From positions 1 to 59,984 of the forward strand of contig PGZD01000007.1 in NCBI GenBank assembly GCA_002843155.1: a stretch of 59,984 nt of DNA, given 5' to 3'. The stretch's first letter is position 1; each line of letters opens with the position of its first letter. This stretch comes from Gammaproteobacteria bacterium HGW-Gammaproteobacteria-3 (GTDB lineage: Bacteria > Pseudomonadota > Gammaproteobacteria > Methylococcales > Methylomonadaceae). Of this stretch, positions 56,067-59,984 are shown piece by piece. The notes beneath the pieces were generated by a model. It had not been told where the DNA came from. It did no database searches and was given only the letters and a program-made list of their open reading frames with translations. The position numbers were made by a program, and so were the translations under genes.

Positions 56067-56723
56067 ATGCTCAACTTCGACCATGTCAGTAAACGCTATG
56101 CCGATGGGGGCGATGCCTTGCTGGATGTCAGTTTTCATTTGCGCCCCGGCGAAATTGCTTTTCTGACCGGGCATTCAGGAGCCGGGAAAAGCACTTTGCT
56201 CAAATTGATTGCAGTGATGGAACGGTGCAGCCGTGGGCAGGTGTTGTTGGACGGGCAAAATCTGAACAAGGCCAAAGATCGGCATATCCCTTATATCCGC
56301 AGAAAACTGGGTTTGATTTTCCAGGATTACAAATTGCTGCAAGACCGCACCGTGTTCGATAATGTGGCCTTGCCTTTGGTCATTGCCGGTGTCGGGCATC
56401 AGGAAATCTGCCGGAGAGTACGCGCCGCTATCGATAAAGTGGATTTGCTGGGCAAGGAAAACAAATACCCGCAGGCTTTGTCGGGCGGCGAACAACAGCG
56501 GGTCGGTATTGCCCGGGCCGTTGTCAACAGACCGCCTTTGATACTGGCCGATGAGCCAACCGGTAATCTCGACCCCGAACTGTCGGCCGAAATTATGCAT
56601 CTGTTCGAGGCATTTCAGCAAGTTGGCGTGACTGTGCTGATTGCCACCCACGATATAGCGCTGGTGGAGCGAATGGGCCATAGGGTGTTGAAACTGGATC
56701 ATGGCCGTTTGGTCGAGAGTTAG
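56067..56723 (+). CDS. ftsE: Cell division ATP-binding protein FtsE
   Basis: The 218-residue ABC ATPase has Walker [10 protein letters not shown] (35-43), the signature LSGGEQQR and Walker [13 protein letters not shown]. With FtsX it forms the divisome complex that activates peptidoglycan hydrolases through EnvC. It starts 6 bases after the ftsY frame ends. Unusually, ftsX does not overlap it but lies 168 bases further on, past a repeat. Confidence 0.96.
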   Translation: MLNFDHVSKRYADGGDALLDVSFHLRPGEIAFLTGHSGAGKSTLLKLIAVMERCSRGQVLLDGQNLNKAKDRHIPYIRRKLGLIFQDYKLLQDRTVFDNVALPLVIAGVGHQEICRRVRAAIDKVDLLGKENKYPQALSGGEQQRVGIARAVVNRPPLILADEPTGNLDPELSAEIMHLFEAFQQVGVTVLIATHDIALVERMGHRVLKLDHGRLVES

Positions 56724-56728
56724 ATGAT

Positions 56729-56890
56729 TATACTCATCGCAGATCAAAATTCGGCGCCGGGGCGCCCGGCAAAAGGCGCCGTGAATACGTCCATGTAGGC
56801 TCTGTGCCAGTATCCATGCTGGCAAAGCCGTTGTCGGACACCCCGGCGCCTCCTTAAAGCGGCGCCGAAATTTGAAGTGCGAAAGGTATA
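56729..56890. repeat. Palindromic element, family 1 (162 bp, copy C, enlarged core)
   Basis: The ends, TATACTCATCGCAGATC on the left and TTTGAAGTGCGAAAGGTATA on the right, match copies A and B. The interior is longer and holds repeated GGCGCC blocks. The right end stops one base before the ftsX start, and its AAAGG may serve as the ftsX ribosome site. Confidence 0.8.
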
Positions 56891-56891
56891 G

Positions 56892-57887
56892 ATGATGAAA
56901 AAAACGGGTTATAAGCGTATAACGCAAAAAACAAGGTCGCAGCAAGGTGTGAGGGGTGTTGCGATGGATAGGCTGCACGCTTATTGCGCCATTCATGCCC
57001 ATGCGTTTTTTTCCAGTCTCGGGCGTCTGTTGCGTACACCGTTCACCACGGTAATGACCGTGGTGGTATTGGCCCTGGCCATTGCGCTGGCGGCCGGTTT
57101 CTATCTTTTAGTCGCAAACGTCCAGCAGTTGACTGCCGGTATTCAGAACAGTAACCAGATTTCATTGTTTTTAAAAGATTCGGTCAGTGATGACAGCGGC
57201 GCACAGCTTGCCGAAAAAATAAAAAAATACCCGACGGTTGAACAAGTCAACGTCATCACAAAGCAACAGGCTCTGGCGGAATTTCGCCAATACAGCGGCT
57301 TTGGCGAAGCCCTGGATGCCTTGGAAAAAAACCCTCTGCCCACGGTGTTGCAAGTATTGCCGGTCAGTAGTCTGACCGATGCCGGACAGCTTGAGCAATT
57401 AGTGACCTCTTTGGACAAATTGAGTGCGGTCGATTTTGCCCAAATGGACATGCAATGGGTTAAACGCCTGCAATCCATCATGGCGCTGGCCCAGCGCGGC
57501 GTGACTTTACTCAGTATTATCCTGGGGTCGGCCGTGCTGTTCATTACCGGCAACACGATCAGGCTGGAGCTGCATAACCGGCGTGATGAAGTCGTTATTG
57601 CAAAACTGGTGGGGGCAACGGATAGTTTCATTCAACGCCCTTTTCTTTATACCGGTTTCTGGCTCGGCTTTGGCTCCGGCGTTGCGGCCTGGTTGCTGGT
57701 GACTGTCATGATGCTCATTCTGCACCAACCTATGCAACGCCTCTCCGATTTGTACGGCGGTATTTTTGATGTGCGTTATCTGGGTTTCGGCGAAACATCG
57801 ATGCTATGGTTTATTTCCGCTGTTCTGGGTGTCTGCGGTTCGTGGATAGTGCTCAAATATCAGCTTCAGCAATTAAAGCCTGAATAA
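56892..57887 (+). CDS. ftsX: Cell division protein FtsX
   Basis: The 331-residue membrane protein has a cytoplasmic N-terminus, a first helix (about residues 50-75), a periplasmic domain (about 75-190) that recruits EnvC, and three further helices, ending VCGSWIVLKYQLQQL. It partners FtsE. Two adjacent ATGs (56892, 56895) are possible; the only Shine-Dalgarno-like AAAGG belongs to the repeat element just upstream. Confidence 0.94.
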   Translation: MMKKTGYKRITQKTRSQQGVRGVAMDRLHAYCAIHAHAFFSSLGRLLRTPFTTVMTVVVLALAIALAAGFYLLVANVQQLTAGIQNSNQISLFLKDSVSDDSGAQLAEKIKKYPTVEQVNVITKQQALAEFRQYSGFGEALDALEKNPLPTVLQVLPVSSLTDAGQLEQLVTSLDKLSAVDFAQMDMQWVKRLQSIMALAQRGVTLLSIILGSAVLFITGNTIRLELHNRRDEVVIAKLVGATDSFIQRPFLYTGFWLGFGSGVAAWLLVTVMMLILHQPMQRLSDLYGGIFDVRYLGFGETSMLWFISAVLGVCGSWIVLKYQLQQLKPE

Positions 57888-57906
57888 TGCGGAACTTATG
57901 AAATCA

Positions 57907-57933
57907 TTAGCACTCTTTATTCGGGAGTGCTAG
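57907..57933 (+). promoter_or_regulatory. CIRCE operator overlapping the rpoH promoter
   Basis: TTAGCACTC (57907-57915), nine bases, then GAGTGCTAG (57925-57933) matches the CIRCE consensus TTAGCACTC-N9-GAGTGCTAA at all but the last base. A plausible promoter overlaps it: TTAGCA as -35 and TAGAAT (57931-57936) as -10 with an 18-bp spacer. HrcA binding here would repress rpoH until heat stress. Confidence 0.88.
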
Positions 57934-57961
57934 AATAAATTCATCTGAAACAGGAGGAACC

Positions 57962-58825
57962 ATGAGTAACGCACTGGCTTCTGCATTACCGACCAATCTG
58001 TCGGTTGGAACTTTTGATGCTTATCTGAATGTCGTCGGGCAAATGCCGCTTTTGTCGCGCGAGCGGGAACAAGAGCTGGCCTTGGCGTACGCGCGTGACG
58101 GTGATCTTGACGCCGCGCGGGAACTGGTTATGTCGAATCTGCGTTTTGTCGTGCATGTCGCGCGCAGCTACAGCGGTTATGGCCTGCCGCTTCCCGATAT
58201 TATTCAGGAAGGCAACGTCGGACTGATGAAAGCGGTTAAGCGTTTCGATCCCGCTATCGGCGTGCGTCTGGTTTCTTTTGCCGTACACTGGATTCGAGCC
58301 GAAATCCATGAATACGTCATCAAAAACTGGCGTATTGTCAAAGTCGCCACCACCAAGGCACAGCGCAAACTATTTTTTAACCTGCGTAAATCCAAAAGCA
58401 ATCTGGCCTGGTTGTCCGAAGATGAAGCCAGCTCAATGGCCAAGGATTTAGGCGTCGATATCAAGACTGTCTATGAAATGGAAAAACGCATGGATGGCAA
58501 GGACATGGCCTTCGATTTGCCGCACGATGAGACTACTGACGACAGTTATAACGCGCCCGTCAGCTATCTTGAGCAGTCGGATGCAGACCCTGCGACTTTG
58601 CTGGAAAATGCCGAATGGGATGGTCGTGAAAAAAGGCAATTGACACAGGCGTTGGCGAATCTGGATGAGCGCAGCCTGGATATTTTGAACAGTCGTTGGC
58701 TAGCCGACGAAAAGGCAACGTTGCATGATTTGGCCGCACGCTATAACGTTTCTGCAGAAAGAATCAGGCAATTGGAAAAAAATGCAATGAAGAAGTTAAA
58801 AGAAGCCATGGTGCTGGAAGCCTGA
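57962..58825 (+). CDS. rpoH: RNA polymerase heat-shock sigma factor (sigma 32)
   Basis: The 287-residue sigma-70 family protein has region 2 (PDIIQEGNVGLMKAVKRFDP), the RpoH box-like region (RKLFFNLRKSKSNLAWLS) and region 4 helix-turn-helix (LHDLAARYNVSAERIRQLEKNAMKKLK). It directs heat-shock transcription. It follows ftsX as in other gammaproteobacteria, but has its own CIRCE-controlled promoter and an AGGAGG site. Confidence 0.97.
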   Translation: MSNALASALPTNLSVGTFDAYLNVVGQMPLLSREREQELALAYARDGDLDAARELVMSNLRFVVHVARSYSGYGLPLPDIIQEGNVGLMKAVKRFDPAIGVRLVSFAVHWIRAEIHEYVIKNWRIVKVATTKAQRKLFFNLRKSKSNLAWLSEDEASSMAKDLGVDIKTVYEMEKRMDGKDMAFDLPHDETTDDSYNAPVSYLEQSDADPATLLENAEWDGREKRQLTQALANLDERSLDILNSRWLADEKATLHDLAARYNVSAERIRQLEKNAMKKLKEAMVLEA

Positions 58826-58883
58826 TTAAAGTATTCAGCCCCCAACGCCTTAAACACCGCATCAACCGGATCGGACTAAACAA

Positions 58884-58953
58884 CCACCAGCTAAAGCTGG
58901 TGGGTTTGAGTTACGGACTGGAAGTCCGGATACGCGTCGACTTAACGACGCGT
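58884..58953 (-). repeat. Three hairpins at the 3' end of the IS200/IS605 remnant
   Basis: Consecutive perfect stems are CCACCAGCT/AGCTGGTGG (58884-58903), CGGACT/AGTCCG (58914-58928) and ACGCGTCG/CGACGCGT (58932-58953). Subterminal hairpins of this kind are recognised by TnpA at IS200/IS605 ends. They may also terminate rpoH transcription. Confidence 0.6.
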
Positions 58954-58954
58954 C

Positions 58955-59310
58955 TTATGGAGGTTCCATCTTGAATTCATCGTTTGGATTAGGCTCAAAA
59001 TGATGTTCCAAATATTGTTTAATCATTTCTTCCATTATCTGTCCAACTGTCGCACAGAAATACCCACGCGCCCAAAAATATCGACCCCAATATCTTTTCT
59101 TCAAATGCGGAAATTCCTCAAACAGCCGACTTGCCGTATTGCCTTTAATCCGCCTCATAATCTCACTTGGTGCCATATTGGGCGGTGCACTCACCAAAAT
59201 ATGCACATGATCCTTGCTAACCACACCGCTCACGATCCGGATTTCGAACGTCTCACACACCTGACGAACCATTGCTCGAACTCGTTCAGCTACGTCCCCT
59301 GTCAAAATCT
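58955..59310 (-). pseudogene. tnpA: IS200/IS605 family TnpA transposase, N-terminally truncated
   Basis: The frame encodes about 116 residues of the single-strand Y1 transposase: the HUH motif in SKDHVHILVS and the catalytic Tyr in IKQYLEHHF are both present. The first 25 or so residues of the family are missing; the frame begins at KILTGDVAERV, and only a TTG could start it. The IS1595 remnant abuts it upstream. No TnpB follows. Confidence 0.8.
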
Positions 59311-59317
59311 TACCTGA

Positions 59318-59894
59318 TTACCCATAAGTCTCAGCTGATTTGAGCAACCGTCCGGGCATGGGCGGCGTATTCGCAGCGGCGGCGAGGAATCTGGGCATGA
59401 TGGTTTGCAGATCAAATCGGCGATTAAAGCGATAACAAAACTCGGTCGGATAGCGGGGCAAATGTTTGGGATTGATGGCGTGATAAGCGCCATTGATGGA
59501 CCGTTTCACATTGCCGATCATGGTATTGACCCAGGTGAACTCTTCCCGGGTCACGCTGTCAGGACCGCCGCCGGTGACAATGCTGTAATGGTGGCAGCCC
59601 TGATCGAGCACCGCAGAAAAGCAGGCTAGGCCGTCCGAGTATACGAGATTGCCAGGCTCAAGATGTTTTCCAGCCCAGCGTTTGATTTCGCTGTTTCGGA
59701 AGCCTTTGACAACGTTCAGGTTCATAGCAACGGGATGATGATCCTTGTTCAGTGCTACCGCTGCGATAAAGGGCGTTTTGTTTTCCGCCGCGATGCTCGC
59801 CGCCCCAATAGACGTCATCCAGCTGAATAGTACCGGTCAGCGGTATGCGGTCATCCCGCTCTTTCATGGCCTGCATGATCTTGTGCTTAACCCA
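59318..59894 (-). pseudogene. IS1595 (ISXO2-like) transposase, truncated and frameshifted
   Basis: The C-terminal two thirds of a DDE transposase are visible. WVKHKIMQAMKER and GTIQLDDVYWGGEHRGGKQ lie in one frame; after a shift near 59780, NKTPFIAAVALN to the end LLKSAETYG lie in another. The first catalytic Asp (QLDDVYWGG) and later motifs are retained, but the zinc-ribbon N-terminus is absent. Upstream of 59894 the frame meets a stop codon and a hairpin, AACTTCGT/ACGAAGTT (59894-59918). The element is inactive. Confidence 0.75.
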
Positions 59895-59984
59895 ACTTCG
59901 TCACCTAATAACGAAGTTCCCCGCCATTTCAATCAGTTAAAAATTTTAACTACTATCGGTTGGCACTACAGATTTTTTGCTGTT

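Noticed and set aside
56175-57002. 275-residue minus-strand frame across ftsE, the repeat and the ftsX start
   Set aside because: It runs antisense through a conserved ABC ATPase and a repeat; composition typical of a shadow frame.

Overview
The window comes from a gammaproteobacterial chromosome. Gene content and order (ftsY-ftsE-ftsX-rpoH, bioB-F-H-C-D, a large NAD-glutamate dehydrogenase, type II sulfide:quinone oxidoreductase, aa3/caa3-type cox operon, and many REP-like palindromes) fit a methanotroph-like member of the Methylococcales. That placement is inference; no rRNA or methane-oxidation gene is present. No tRNA, rRNA or CRISPR array was seen.

Layout. 1-660: 5' end of a group II intron (minus strand) next to an orphan BlaI-type repressor with a palindrome at its start. 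836-6322: STAS protein, RsbW-like ATPase and a 1568-residue glutamate dehydrogenase, all co-directional. 6330-7512: a graveyard holding an internally deleted hsdM and an internally deleted group II intron whose reverse-transcriptase YADD motif is still readable. 7513-11152 (minus): sqr, serB, serA. 11274-15793: a TlpA-like thioredoxin, then a Gtr-like lipid-linked sugar module (large polytopic protein, GT2 transferase, small EamA-like flippase). 15928-22628 (minus): PD-(D/E)XK pseudogene, small exported protein, ubiD, oligopeptidase A and an aspartate aminotransferase. 22802-28742: uvrB, Asp-rich exported protein, alpha/beta hydrolase, selO.

28898-35706: a diguanylate cyclase, then a V/A-type ATPase cluster in the order B-D-I-K-E-C(DUF2764). 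Compared with the common bacterial order E-C-A-B-D-I-K this is a circular permutation, and the catalytic A subunit is absent. 35794-41583: truncated TonB-like protein, exported hypothetical and an RND efflux pair. 41719-46878: comF divergent from a tightly overlapping biotin operon bioBFHCD. 46948-54065: bacteriohemerythrin and the cytochrome c oxidase operon with assembly factors.

The most unusual locus is 54070-56061. One uninterrupted frame fuses heme A synthase (CtaA/Cox15, eight membrane segments) to the SRP receptor FtsY, joining the cox operon directly to ftsE-ftsX-rpoH. The CtaA half also appears to lack both heme-ligand histidines of its N-terminal half. rpoH is preceded by a near-perfect CIRCE operator overlapping a plausible promoter. 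The right edge (58884-59984) holds decayed IS200/IS605 and IS1595 transposase genes.

Dispersed palindromes are a second theme. Two families bounded by TATAC...GTATA ends, and a third with ACTATTCAGCC ends, sit between genes. One of them separates ftsE from ftsX.
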